Source of the DNA: Gp13-AA77 sp035946575
GTDB lineage: Bacteria > Acidobacteriota > Terriglobia > UBA7540
Direction of reading: 5' to 3'
Assembly (NCBI GenBank): GCA_035946575.1
Contig: DASYZG010000123.1
Location: 1-64,000, forward strand
DNA: 64,000 nucleotides
Shown here one piece after another: positions 8,355-17,761 of the stretch. The translations under genes were made by a program, and so were the position numbers. A model generated the notes under the pieces. It was not told the DNA's origin. It made no database searches and saw nothing but the letters and a program-made list of their open reading frames with translations. How positions within the stretch are numbered: the stretch's first letter is position 1; every line of letters starts with the position of its first letter.

Positions 8355-8930
8355 CTATTTTGCTGGCGATTCGCCGTCGCGGACGTGTTTTTCGCTTCTG
8401 ACGAACTGGCGTTGAACGTCTTCGAGGCCGGCTTGGAAGTGCTGGCGCAAATCGGAAGGCATCAGGGCGACCATAGTTCGAACGCTGCCCATCGCTACGG
8501 GACGAAGCTGCGACTTCTTAAGAGCATTGGGCGCGAGCGCGAAGGCCAGCATTACCATGATTACGATTGCGCACGCGATGAGCCCGCGGACCAGGCCGAA
8601 GACGAGGCCGAGCAGGCGATCCAGCCATCGGATACCGGCTTCCTTCACCAGCTTGGCTGCAATCGCGGAAATGACGGCGCCCGCAATGAGCACCAGGATG
8701 AACAGCGCGAGGAAGGCCACGCCGTAGGCCACGTCGGGCGAATGGATCCAGGCGCCGAGCGAGTGACCCAGTCCGTGATAGCCGGCCGCGGCCAGGGCCA
8801 GACCAACGACGAGCGATGCCAGTCCGATGAGGCCCCGCACAATACCCTCACTGGCGCCCGACAATACCGAGAAAAACACAATCGCTGCCAGCAGCCAGTC
8901 AAGCCAGTTCCAGAGGTGGACGTTTGTCAT
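8355..8930 (-). CDS. cvpA: CvpA family membrane protein
   Basis: A 191-residue protein with four membrane helices (WLLAAIVFFSVLSGASEGIV, GLASLVVGLALAAAGYHGL, VAYGVAFLALFILVLIAGAV, LIACAIVIMVMLAFAL) in the CvpA pattern. CvpA was named for colicin V production and is linked to purine genes and envelope integrity in enterobacteria. Its start is 4 bp past the stop of purC, so the two are probably translated from one message. The exact function is not settled in the family. Confidence 0.85.
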   Translation of the reverse strand: MTNVHLWNWLDWLLAAIVFFSVLSGASEGIVRGLIGLASLVVGLALAAAGYHGLGHSLGAWIHSPDVAYGVAFLALFILVLIAGAVISAIAAKLVKEAGIRWLDRLLGLVFGLVRGLIACAIVIMVMLAFALAPNALKKSQLRPVAMGSVRTMVALMPSDLRQHFQAGLEDVQRQFVRSEKHVRDGESPAK

Positions 8931-8934
8931 ACGG

Positions 8935-9882
8935 TCAGCCTCGCGCTGGATTCAACGGCGATCCGGTCAGGCGCAGATACGCCTCGCGATATTTCTCGCT
9001 GGTCTTGCGGACAACCTCCGCAGGCAGCGGCGGCGGTGGCGGCTGTTTGTTCCAGCCCGTGGATTCCAGATAGTCGCGCACGAACTGCTTGTCATAAGAA
9101 GGCTGGGTTCGGCCGGGCTGATAGCTGTCGCGCGGCCAGAATCGCGAGGAGTCGGGCGTGAGGACCTCGTCAATGAGAATGATTTCGTCGCGGTATAGAC
9201 CCCATTCAAACTTGGTGTCGGCGATGATAATTCCACGACCCTCGGCGTAATCGCGCGCCCTTTGATAAACGTTCAGACTGCGCCGCCGCAGTTCCTCGGC
9301 AGGTTCCTCGCCGATGGTCGCGACCATTTGTTCCCAGGTGATGTTCTGATCGTGCCCCGTCTCCGCCTTGGTCGAGGGCGTGAAGATCGGCGGGTCAATC
9401 TTCGATGACTCTTGCAACCCTGTGGGCAGCTTGATGCCGCAAACTGCTCCGGTGGCGCGGTAGTCCTTCCAACCGGAGCCGGAGAGATATCCGCGCACGA
9501 TGCATTCGATGGGGAACGGACGTGCCTTCAAGACCAGCATGGAACGTCCCGCAAGCTGGTCCGCGTAAGGCGTGAACTCCCGCGGAAATTGTGCCAGGTC
9601 GGCGCTGATGAAGTGGCTCTTCACAGATTCCTTCATCAGGCCGAACCAGAAGCAGGAGAGCTGGGTGAGGACGCGGCCTTTGTCTGGGATTCCTTGCTCC
9701 ATGACGACATCGAAGGCGGACAGTCGATCAGTGGCAACCACGAGCAGGCGGGCGGCGCCAGCCTCATAAACATCGCGGACCTTTCCACGCGAGAATAGTT
9801 TTACGGTCGGGAGTGAAGACTCCCGCAAGACAGATGATGTTGGTTGTGGTGTCACGAGTTTTTTCCTTGGACCGATGCTCAT
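8935..9882 (-). CDS. purC: Phosphoribosylaminoimidazole-succinocarboxamide synthase (SAICAR synthetase)
   Basis: It joins CAIR and aspartate using ATP in the eighth step of purine synthesis. From the ATG at 9880-9882 it has 315 residues, typical of the long bacterial/eukaryotic type; a longer frame to 9954 has an unlikely N-terminus. Key segments are SRGKVRDVYEAG (nucleotide loop), ATDRLSAFDVVMEQGIPDKG, VLKARPFPIECIVRGYLSGS and IIIADTKFEWGLY. The ribosome-binding site is weak. It is followed by cvpA and a Fis-type gene. Confidence 0.95.
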   Translation of the reverse strand: MSIGPRKKLVTPQPTSSVLRESSLPTVKLFSRGKVRDVYEAGAARLLVVATDRLSAFDVVMEQGIPDKGRVLTQLSCFWFGLMKESVKSHFISADLAQFPREFTPYADQLAGRSMLVLKARPFPIECIVRGYLSGSGWKDYRATGAVCGIKLPTGLQESSKIDPPIFTPSTKAETGHDQNITWEQMVATIGEEPAEELRRRSLNVYQRARDYAEGRGIIIADTKFEWGLYRDEIILIDEVLTPDSSRFWPRDSYQPGRTQPSYDKQFVRDYLESTGWNKQPPPPPLPAEVVRKTSEKYREAYLRLTGSPLNPARG

Positions 9883-9993
9883 TCTAGTTGAACGAGCGGG
9901 ATTGTCAATCGAAACGAAGGCGAAAGCGCAGAGAGCGCGTCGACCGGAAATCACGGCCTCATATTGGCGGTAAAAACCGAGAGTGGCGGCCTG

Positions 9994-12900
9994 TTAGAAC
10001 GAAGCGGCAGCCGGGAGTTCAGCGCTGTGCGGCGTTTCGAAGCGGACCGAAACGAGCTTCGAGACGCCGGGCTCTTCCATGGTGACGCCGTAGATGAGTG
10101 GGCAGATCTCCATGGTGCGCTTGTTATGCGTCATGAGGATGAACTGCGTCGTCTGGCTCATGGCGCGGATCATACGGGTGAAGCGCTCCACATTGGAGTC
10201 GTCGAGCGGAGCATCGACTTCATCCAGAATGCAAAACGGGCTGGGCGTGTAATGGAAGATGGCAATGAGCAGCGCCAGCGCCACCAGGGCTTTCTCGCCT
10301 CCGGAAAGCAGGAGCACATTCTGCAGACGCTTGCCGGGCGGCTGGGCCACAAGATCGATGCCGCTCTCGGGATCCGACTCGTCGCTGAGGCGCATGGCCC
10401 CGACACCTCCGCCGAAAAGTGTCCGGAAGCTTTCGGCGAAGTGCGCATTGATAGCCTGAAACGCTTCCAGGAACTGCCGCCGCGAGACTTCGTCGATCTC
10501 GCGGATGGCCTGTGAGGTGTCCTCGATGGAAGCGAGCAGGTCCTGACGCTGCGTCTCAAGGAAGGTCAACCGCGTTTCGGCTTCCTGCAATTCCTCGAGC
10601 GCCATCATGTTGATCGGTCCCAAATTGGCGATGCGGCGCTTGAGATCGCGGACCTCATTCTCGGCCGTCTCCAGGGCTTCTCCCGCGAGCACCGATTCGG
10701 CCGGCAGTGCGGCGGTGAGATCTGCTGGATCCGCGTTGAGCTCTTCCCGGCACTGGGCAGCATGGTGGTTAAGGTCTGACTCGGCGCGCGCCAGGGCCAC
10801 CTCGCACGCAGCCCGCTTTTCACGCTCTGCTTCCAGCCGAACGCGGGCGGACTCGACCAGGGGTCCGAGCTCATCGCGATCCTGACGGCTCTGCTGCGAT
10901 CCCGCGGCCAGACCGGTCATCGAGAGCCTCGCCTGCGACCGCGTCGCTTCGACATTCTCCAGTTGCGTGCCGAGTCGGCGGGACTCCTCAGCGAGCGCCG
11001 TTTGTTCCTCTGCCCACGCTGCCATCTGCTGTTCGATTCGCGCCCGGCGAAGCTCCGTGACGTTCAGGCGGCTCTCCAGGTCGGTGCGCTCAGCCTCAGC
11101 CGCCTGACTGCGCTCTTCAAGAGCGCTACGACGCGCCTGGGCGTCGCCAAGTTCCTGCGCCAGGTGGTGGCTTTGACTGCGAAGCTGCCGAACAGATTCT
11201 CCCGTCGCGGCGATCTCAGCTTCTCGTTGCGCCTGCTCAACGGAGACTGCTCCCAGCTCGCGCGCAATCTCGGACTGACGCTGGCGCAGTCGGCGCCCCT
11301 CCTCCACGGCAGCCTGCCATTCTGTTTCCAACAGTTCCAGACGCCGCGCGCTCCGCCCGATAACCTGCTCGCTCTGACTGAGCCGCTCTGTCAGCCGCAG
11401 TGAATCTTTCTCGCTTTCTACCTGTGCTGCGCTCAGGTTCCGGGCTTGCTTTTCCAGTGCCGCGCGTTCGCTGACGACGGCAGCAAGCTCAGCGCGCGCC
11501 TTTTCGAGCTGCGGCTCCAGTTCCGTTACCCGGCGCTCCAAGTCTCGAAAGTCACGCCGCAACGCCAGCGGGCCAACGCTCGGGCCCTTGCCCCCGGAAA
11601 CGAGCCGGTGATGGTAGTGCTCGCCCCGGGGTGTGAGGAAGTGATGTGCCGGATACTCGGATGCCAGGCGCTCGGCCGCACTTGCATCCTCGACCACATA
11701 AGCGTGCGTGAGCGAAGGCAGCACCGGGTCGCCATTCAGTCCGAGCCGGGCTTCGGCCTTGACAAGATCAGCCACGCGCGCCCTCACGCCGGGCATTGAC
11801 GGGGTATCAAGCGCGCCATTTTCATGTCCGTGACCATTTGGGGTGAGCCGCTTCACAAAGAACGTGGAGCGGCCCGCGCCCTCCTGATGGAGGAGTTCGA
11901 GGCCGTATCGCGCGTCCTCATGGCGCTCCACGACAACGCAGTCAAGTTCCTGTTTCAGAAACTCCTCGACAACTTCTTCATATCCGGGTGTCACCTCGAG
12001 GAAGTCCGCCAGCACGCCGAGCGGCTTGAAGTCAACATGAGCGTTGCCGCTGCCGTTTCCATTTGCATGGCCGTTCTCAACGCTGGCTGAGCCTGCGAGC
12101 AGCCGCCGTACGCTCTCGGTGCTGTAAGCGTGGCGGGCCAGCGACTCTCCAAGGGCTTCGCGACGAGCGCGCGCCTGTGAGAGTTCCTCACGCCGGGCCT
12201 CAACCGTGGATTGTCCCGCAATCTCGGCCTGACGAACCTGCTCCACGCGGGCGGCCACATCCTGCATCGCCCCTGCGACAGTTCGCAGAGCGCCTTCAGC
12301 ATTCTCATGCTCACGCCTGCAGGCTTCGAGTTCTTCCCTCAGGCGCAGATCTTCCGCGGAGGCTTCGCCGCGCTCTGATTCCAGGCGTGCAGCGCGACGG
12401 TCCATCAATGCCGCAGCTTCCTCATTCTGCACGTGCTGATTGCGCAGTTCCGCGCCCCTGGCGACGGTGCCAAGCAGCGCCTGACGGCATAAGTCGAGAC
12501 GCTGTTCCGCATCCTGCAAGGCTGCGACAAGGTCGACTTGGCGGGCGAGTAATGCATCGGCTGTCTCGAGGGCCTGCTGCGCTTGGCCCCGCACGGCTTC
12601 GGCATGGCGCGAACACTCCGCCGACTTCTGTTCCAAGGCGAGAATCTCAGCGCGCAACCCGGACTGTTCCGCCTCCGCATCCTCACGTCGGTGGCCGAGC
12701 GCGGACGCCTGCTGCCGGATCTGGCCGAGCCGGGAGATGACGCGCTCGCGAGCCAGATCGGCCTGAGCGATGGCTTCACGCAGCCGGACGAGTTCGCGTT
12801 CCAGTTCTTCGTAGCGGCCGGCTGCCGATTTCTCTCGCGTCTCAAGCCCTTCGAGTTCCTGTGCGGCTAGTGCACAGGCCCCCTGTGCTTCACCGAGATC

Positions 12901-13788
12901 CCGGCGCAGCCGCACGCATTGCCCGTCGAGCAAGAGAAGCCTGGACGTCAGTGTAAGCTTGAGGCGTTCGGCCAGTTCAGTGCTGATCTCGCGATAACGG
13001 CGCGCCTTTGACGCCTGACGCTTCAGGGATCCGACCTGTTTTGAAACTTCCTCCAGAATGTCGGTGACGCGAGACAGGTTCTGGCGCGACGATTCCAGCT
13101 TGGTCTCGGCCAGACGCTTACGGGTCCTGAACTTGGAGACCCCCGCCGCTTCCTCGATAATGCTCCGTCGATCGGAGGGCTTCGAACTTAGGATCTGACC
13201 GATTCGGCCTTGCTCGATGATGGCGTAGCTGTCCGGACCAAGTCCCGTTCCCATGAAGAGATCCTGAATGTCGCGCAGCCGGCAAGTATCGCCGTTGATC
13301 AGGTATTCGCTTTCGCCGGATCGGAACAGCCGTCGCGTAATCACAATCTCGCCGTCGCGGAAATGGAGGCGCGAAGGCTCTTGCGGGGCGATCGGAACGC
13401 TCTCATTATTACCGCTGCCGACTGCACTGGATGTCTCATCGTCTTCGTGAGGCGCAGCCGTAATTGGGGTTGCTGAAAGAGGCAGTTTCAGTGCCTTGAC
13501 AGGATGATTGCCCTCCAGGGCTTTGGCGTCAACCAGCGTGAGGCTGACCTCCGCCATGCTGGTAGCGGGGCGCAGGCGCGTGCCGTTGAAGATCAGGTCG
13601 GCCATGCGATCGCCGCGCAGTGTTCGGGGGCTCTGCTCCCCGAGCACCCAATTGATAGCGTCTCCGACGTTCGATTTGCCGCAGCCGTTCGGCCCTACGA
13701 TGGCCGCGGTGCCGCTGCCGAACTCCAGGCGACTCCGATCCGCGAACGACTTGAAGCCGATCAGTTCAACGCGCTTAAGCTTGAACAA
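9994..13788 (-). CDS. smc: Chromosome segregation ATPase SMC
   Basis: A 1264-residue protein that compacts and segregates the chromosome with ScpA and ScpB, neither of which is in this window. The start is a TTG at 13786-13788 with a GAGGAG site. Walker A is GPNGCGKSN at residues 32-40; the C-terminal signature is LSGGEKALVALALL, followed by Walker B FCILDEVDAPLDD. Two long coiled coils flank a hinge near residues 560-720. Two oddities are seen: a ~50-residue low-complexity insert in the N-terminal head (about residues 90-142, rich in Ser, Asn, Pro, Glu) and a Gly/Asn/His-rich stretch at the hinge edge (about 570-585). Confidence 0.97.
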   Translation of the reverse strand: MFKLKRVELIGFKSFADRSRLEFGSGTAAIVGPNGCGKSNVGDAINWVLGEQSPRTLRGDRMADLIFNGTRLRPATSMAEVSLTLVDAKALEGNHPVKALKLPLSATPITAAPHEDDETSSAVGSGNNESVPIAPQEPSRLHFRDGEIVITRRLFRSGESEYLINGDTCRLRDIQDLFMGTGLGPDSYAIIEQGRIGQILSSKPSDRRSIIEEAAGVSKFRTRKRLAETKLESSRQNLSRVTDILEEVSKQVGSLKRQASKARRYREISTELAERLKLTLTSRLLLLDGQCVRLRRDLGEAQGACALAAQELEGLETREKSAAGRYEELERELVRLREAIAQADLARERVISRLGQIRQQASALGHRREDAEAEQSGLRAEILALEQKSAECSRHAEAVRGQAQQALETADALLARQVDLVAALQDAEQRLDLCRQALLGTVARGAELRNQHVQNEEAAALMDRRAARLESERGEASAEDLRLREELEACRREHENAEGALRTVAGAMQDVAARVEQVRQAEIAGQSTVEARREELSQARARREALGESLARHAYSTESVRRLLAGSASVENGHANGNGSGNAHVDFKPLGVLADFLEVTPGYEEVVEEFLKQELDCVVVERHEDARYGLELLHQEGAGRSTFFVKRLTPNGHGHENGALDTPSMPGVRARVADLVKAEARLGLNGDPVLPSLTHAYVVEDASAAERLASEYPAHHFLTPRGEHYHHRLVSGGKGPSVGPLALRRDFRDLERRVTELEPQLEKARAELAAVVSERAALEKQARNLSAAQVESEKDSLRLTERLSQSEQVIGRSARRLELLETEWQAAVEEGRRLRQRQSEIARELGAVSVEQAQREAEIAATGESVRQLRSQSHHLAQELGDAQARRSALEERSQAAEAERTDLESRLNVTELRRARIEQQMAAWAEEQTALAEESRRLGTQLENVEATRSQARLSMTGLAAGSQQSRQDRDELGPLVESARVRLEAEREKRAACEVALARAESDLNHHAAQCREELNADPADLTAALPAESVLAGEALETAENEVRDLKRRIANLGPINMMALEELQEAETRLTFLETQRQDLLASIEDTSQAIREIDEVSRRQFLEAFQAINAHFAESFRTLFGGGVGAMRLSDESDPESGIDLVAQPPGKRLQNVLLLSGGEKALVALALLIAIFHYTPSPFCILDEVDAPLDDSNVERFTRMIRAMSQTTQFILMTHNKRTMEICPLIYGVTMEEPGVSKLVSVRFETPHSAELPAAASF

Positions 13789-14167
13789 GACGCACTCCTC
13801 CCGCGAGCCTCTGACGAACGCTCTTGCCGACGATTGCTTTTGAAGTCAGAACCTGTGAAAGGACAGCCAGACGGAGACGATCCGAAACGTGAAGACACGA
13901 GGCGCCACGGTGCCTGTCTACAACCTTTCCCGGACCCGTGCTGTGAACAACAAGCTGCGAATTGATTCCCGTCAAAACCGCCCTCGTGCCGGCCCTTTTC
14001 ACGGCCCTGCTTCTGGCGCACTTCGGGTGAGGCTTGCGCGAGAAATCCCCTCAGTCTTCAGAAGCAAACTAGCATGAAAAGGATGCCGTGTAAAGGAAAA
14101 ACCACAACCTGATGTGGTGAGAGCGGTGAGCGGCCCAAAATGTAGATTCAGAGGTCGGGCGACTCTG
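13789..14167. other. Intergenic gap between gcvPB and smc
   Basis: This 379-bp gap is upstream of smc and downstream of gcvPB, and should contain the smc promoter. Short frames here have no family-like features. No strong hairpin or promoter pair was recognised. Confidence 0.4.
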
Positions 14168-15661
14168 CTATCGGGGGGCGGGTTTCCAGCGGAGTACCGG
14201 CCTGCGGGCGGCGCCGACTTCGTCCAGACGGGAGACGCGCGTGGTGTGCGGCGCCCTCTTGACCAGATCGGGATCCTCTTCCGCCTCCTGAGCAATGGAG
14301 CGCAGCGCGTCGATGAGCGCGTCAAGCTCCGGCTTGCCCGCACTCTCGGTGGGTTCGATCATTAAAGCGCCATGCACGATCAGGGGGAATGATGTCGTGT
14401 ACGGATGGAACCCGTAATCGATCAGGCGCTTGGCGATATCGCCGGTGCGCACGCCACGAGCCTCCTGACGCTTGTCCGAAAAAACGCACTCGTGGAAAGA
14501 AGGGGCGTCGTAGGGCAGATCGTAGCAGTCGCGGATTCGCTCTTTGACGTAGTTCGCGTTCAGAACAGCGTCCTCCGTCGCCTGGCGCACGCCCTTCGGG
14601 CCATAGGCCAGGATGTAGGCGAGCGCTCGTACTGCCATGCCGAAGTTGCCGTAGAAAGCGCGCACCCGGCCCACGCTCCTCGGCCGGTCATAGTTCAGCC
14701 TGACACTTCCGTCGTCACCTTCTTCCACTGTGGGCGTTGGCAGGTAGGGCTCGAGCAGACGCTTTACCGCCACCGGCCCCGATCCGGGACCTCCGCCGCC
14801 GTGCGGAGTCGAGAATGTCTTGTGGAGGTTGAGGTGCATCACATCCACGCCGAATTTGCCCGGTTGAGCCACCCCGACCAGTGCATTCATGTTGGCGCCG
14901 TCCATGTAGACGAGGCCGCCCTTCGCATGGACGATTCCGCAGATCCTCTGAATATCTTCCTCAAAGATGCCCAAGGTGTTGGGATTGGTTAGCATCAGGC
15001 CGGCAACCTCGGCGTTCATCAGGCGATCGAGTTCCGCCAGGTCCACGCAACCCCGCGGGCCGGATTTCAGGTTTAGCGTCTCATAGCCGGAGATGGTTAC
15101 ACTGGCGGGATTGGTGCCGTGCGCCGAGTCAGGGATCAAAATGTAACGGCGGGCGTCACCCCGCTCGCGAAGGCAGGCGCGGATCAGCAATAGTCCCGTG
15201 AGCTCACCCTGCGCGCCCGCGGCCGGTTGCAGCGAGATTGCATCCATGCCGGTGATTTCGAGTAAGGCCCGCTGCGTGTCGGCGAGCACCCTCAGGCAGC
15301 CTTGCGTCAGGTCTTCGGGTGTGTACGGGTGATCGGTTCCGAGGCCTGGGAAGCGCGCGACGGTTTCGTTCAATCGCGGATTGTACTTCATCGTGCAGGA
15401 GCCCAGCGGATACACGCCGGCGTCAATCGAATAGTTCCACGTCGACAGTCGGGTGAAGTGGCGCATCACATCGAGCTCGGAAGTCTCGGGGAAGCCCTCG
15501 ATATCCTGCCTGCAAAAGTCACCGAGCACGCGTTCGGAAGGCGTCGCCGGCACATCCAGCGGGGGCAGTTGTGCGCCGCTCTTGCCGGGTGTCGAACGCT
15601 CGAAGATCAGACCCTCATCGCGGGTCATATGAGGCGTTGCGTTCTTGATTCGATTAAACAT
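14168..15661 (-). CDS. gcvPB: Glycine dehydrogenase (decarboxylating) subunit 2
   Basis: This is the C-terminal half of the split P-protein, which decarboxylates glycine with PLP and passes the aminomethyl group to GcvH. From the ATG at 15659-15661 it has 497 residues. The PLP lysine lies in HLNLHKTFSTPHGGGGPGSG. Other conserved parts are FTRLSTWNYSIDAGVYPLGS, CTMKYNPR and AHGTNPASV. It is the last gene of the gcvT-gcvH-gcvPA-gcvPB run, 73 bp after gcvPA. Confidence 0.96.
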   Translation of the reverse strand: MFNRIKNATPHMTRDEGLIFERSTPGKSGAQLPPLDVPATPSERVLGDFCRQDIEGFPETSELDVMRHFTRLSTWNYSIDAGVYPLGSCTMKYNPRLNETVARFPGLGTDHPYTPEDLTQGCLRVLADTQRALLEITGMDAISLQPAAGAQGELTGLLLIRACLRERGDARRYILIPDSAHGTNPASVTISGYETLNLKSGPRGCVDLAELDRLMNAEVAGLMLTNPNTLGIFEEDIQRICGIVHAKGGLVYMDGANMNALVGVAQPGKFGVDVMHLNLHKTFSTPHGGGGPGSGPVAVKRLLEPYLPTPTVEEGDDGSVRLNYDRPRSVGRVRAFYGNFGMAVRALAYILAYGPKGVRQATEDAVLNANYVKERIRDCYDLPYDAPSFHECVFSDKRQEARGVRTGDIAKRLIDYGFHPYTTSFPLIVHGALMIEPTESAGKPELDALIDALRSIAQEAEEDPDLVKRAPHTTRVSRLDEVGAARRPVLRWKPAPR

Positions 15662-15734
15662 GGGATTCTCGCCGTTACTGCGCCACGGCACTTTAGTGCC
15701 AGTCGTTCGTCCTCTCAATGCTCACCGTCTTCTC

Positions 15735-17120
15735 CTACCGATTCAGCCCCACCGCGGCTTCATCGACGGCCGGCTCGCTGGCCGGCTGCCCGAATCGGCG
15801 CCACACTTCGACCATCCGGTCGATCGTCCGGCGAGGGACCGTCTCGGTGATGCAGACCAGGAGGTGATCCTTGAGCTCGGGATAAAAGCGCTCGAGCGGA
15901 AGCCCGCCAATGATCTTCTCCTCGCGAAGCGCGGCCAGCACTTCTCCGCAATCGCTTGGCGCCCTGACCACGAACTCGTTGAAGTGGGGCGCCGAGAAAG
16001 GAAGCGATGCCCCGGGCACTTTGCCGAGTTCGTCGGCGACGTAGCAAGCCTTGGCGAGATTCTGCTCTGCGAGCGCCCGCAGCCCGCTCTTGCCGAGCAG
16101 GCAGAGGTAGATGGTGGCGTTGAGCGCCATTAGTGACTGGCTGGTGCAGATGTTTGACGTGGCTTTTTCGCGGCGAATGTGCTGCTCGCGCGTGGCCAGC
16201 GTCAGGCAGTAGCCGCGCCGTCCTTGGGTGTCCACGGTTTCGCCGACCAGCCGTCCCGGCATCTGCCGGACGAACTGTTCGCGCGTGGCGAGAAATCCCA
16301 CGTAAGGGCCGCCGAACGCCAGGGGAACACCGAAGGACTGCGCTTCGCCGCAGACGATATCGGCTTCGACGGGCGGCTTCACCAGCGCTAACGACAGAGG
16401 CTCCGTCACCACGCTCACCAGCAAGGCGCCACTCCGGTGCGCGGCTTCAGCCACCGCCGGCCAGCTCTCCAGAGCACCGAAGAAATTTGGCGATTGGACG
16501 ACCACCGCCGCCGTCTGTTCGTCCAACCCTGCCTGGAGCGCGGCAAGGTCGATCTGCCCGCTTGCCGCGTAGGGCACTTCGACAATCTCGACGCCCTGGT
16601 GCTGTAAATAAGTTGCGATCACCTGCCGGTACTCAGGATGCACCGTGCGCGCGATCACCACGCGCTCGCGACGCGTCAGCCGCATAGCCATGAGAACGGC
16701 TTCGTTGGCCGCCGTCGATCCGTCGTAAAGCGAGGAGTTCGCCACGTCCATACCGGTCAGCTGCGCGATCAGTGTCTGGAATTCGAACATCGCCTGCAGG
16801 TTTCCCTGGCTGATCTCCGCCTGGTAGGGTGTGTAAGATGTCAGGAATTCGCCGCGCAGGATCAGCGCGTCGATAGCCACCGGCCGGTAATGCGCGTAGG
16901 CGCCGGCGCCCAGCAGCGAGACGTAGTCGCGCGCGCTTTCGCGCGACGCCCGCTCGAAGAACTCCATGAGCTCGGGTTCGGAAAGCGGACCCGGCAGGCG
17001 CAGGCGCTCACCTAGGCGCAGCCCCGCCGGAATCGGCTCAAACAACTCGCCGACCTCTTTCCTGCCGATGGCCTTGAGCATGGCGGCGCGATCGGACTCG
17101 GAATTCGGCAGATAACGCAT
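15735..17120 (-). CDS. gcvPA: Glycine dehydrogenase (decarboxylating) subunit 1
   Basis: The N-terminal half of the split P-protein, 461 residues, which forms a heterotetramer with GcvPB. It starts MRYLPNSESDRAAML, the usual N-terminus, and has conserved FLGAGAYAHY-like (SLLGAGAYAHYRPVAID), TSYTPYQAEISQGNLQ and YDGSTAANEA segments. It begins 7 bp after the gcvH stop, so the two are coupled. Length and motifs look intact. Confidence 0.96.
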   Translation of the reverse strand: MRYLPNSESDRAAMLKAIGRKEVGELFEPIPAGLRLGERLRLPGPLSEPELMEFFERASRESARDYVSLLGAGAYAHYRPVAIDALILRGEFLTSYTPYQAEISQGNLQAMFEFQTLIAQLTGMDVANSSLYDGSTAANEAVLMAMRLTRRERVVIARTVHPEYRQVIATYLQHQGVEIVEVPYAASGQIDLAALQAGLDEQTAAVVVQSPNFFGALESWPAVAEAAHRSGALLVSVVTEPLSLALVKPPVEADIVCGEAQSFGVPLAFGGPYVGFLATREQFVRQMPGRLVGETVDTQGRRGYCLTLATREQHIRREKATSNICTSQSLMALNATIYLCLLGKSGLRALAEQNLAKACYVADELGKVPGASLPFSAPHFNEFVVRAPSDCGEVLAALREEKIIGGLPLERFYPELKDHLLVCITETVPRRTIDRMVEVWRRFGQPASEPAVDEAAVGLNR

Positions 17121-17127
17121 CAGGCTT

Positions 17128-17541
17128 TCATCCTTTCGCGCCCTCGGCCGCCGAAGCGCCGGCGGGACCCGCCAGGTAGGCTTCGTATTGATCCGCTGTC
17201 ATCAGGCCCTCTGTCTCGCGGCGGTCCTTGAGTTGGACCCTGATGAGCCATGCCTCGCCATGTGGATCCTCATTGACGAGCTCCGGCCGGTCGTTGATCC
17301 GGCTGTTGATCGCGGTTACTTCGCCGGTGACGGGCGAGTAGATCTCAGACACAGCCTTGACCGACTCCACAGTGCCGAAGGCCTCGTGGGCAGTCACTTG
17401 ATCGCCGCGCTTGGGCAGCTCCACGAATACGATATCGCCGAGCTCCTTCTGGGCATGGTCAGTGATGCCGATGGTTCCCACTTCCTCGTCGACCCGAATC
17501 CACTCATGATCATTGGTGTAAAGCAGCTCTGGTGGGTACAT
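17128..17541 (-). CDS. gcvH: Glycine cleavage system H protein
   Basis: The lipoyl carrier of the glycine cleavage complex, 137 residues. The lipoylated lysine is K62 in FGTVESVKAVSEIYSP. The N-terminus has the usual YTNDHEWIRV. A GAGGAA site precedes the ATG at 17539-17541. The tail is slightly longer than usual and Ala/Gly-rich. It sits between gcvT and gcvPA. Confidence 0.97.
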   Translation of the reverse strand: MYPPELLYTNDHEWIRVDEEVGTIGITDHAQKELGDIVFVELPKRGDQVTAHEAFGTVESVKAVSEIYSPVTGEVTAINSRINDRPELVNEDPHGEAWLIRVQLKDRRETEGLMTADQYEAYLAGPAGASAAEGAKG

Positions 17542-17562
17542 GGTTCCTCGTTGGGAAAGCGG

Positions 17563-17660
17563 AATTCAGAAGTCATAATCCAGAAGTCAGAAACCAGCCG
17601 CCGGAATCAGGAATCCAGATTGCCGAATCCAGAATCAAGAATCCGGAATCAAGAATCAAC
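17563..17660. repeat. Tandem array of fourteen 7-bp units
   Basis: The gap between gcvT and gcvH reads in perfect 7-base phase as fourteen heptamers close to AATCCAG/AATCAAG (for example AATTCAG, AAGTCAT, AATCCAG, AAGTCAG, AATCAGG, AATCAAG). Only two units (CCGCCGG, ATTGCCG) depart strongly. It lies in the leader between two genes of an operon. Confidence 0.8.
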
Positions 17661-17761
17661 AGAACCTTATCCTCACCCAGGTCATGACCGCGCAAAGCAC
17701 CGGTTTGCACTCGCTCTCTTCGACAAGCGCGCCCGAATGCCGTCTCCTGACATCTGACTTC

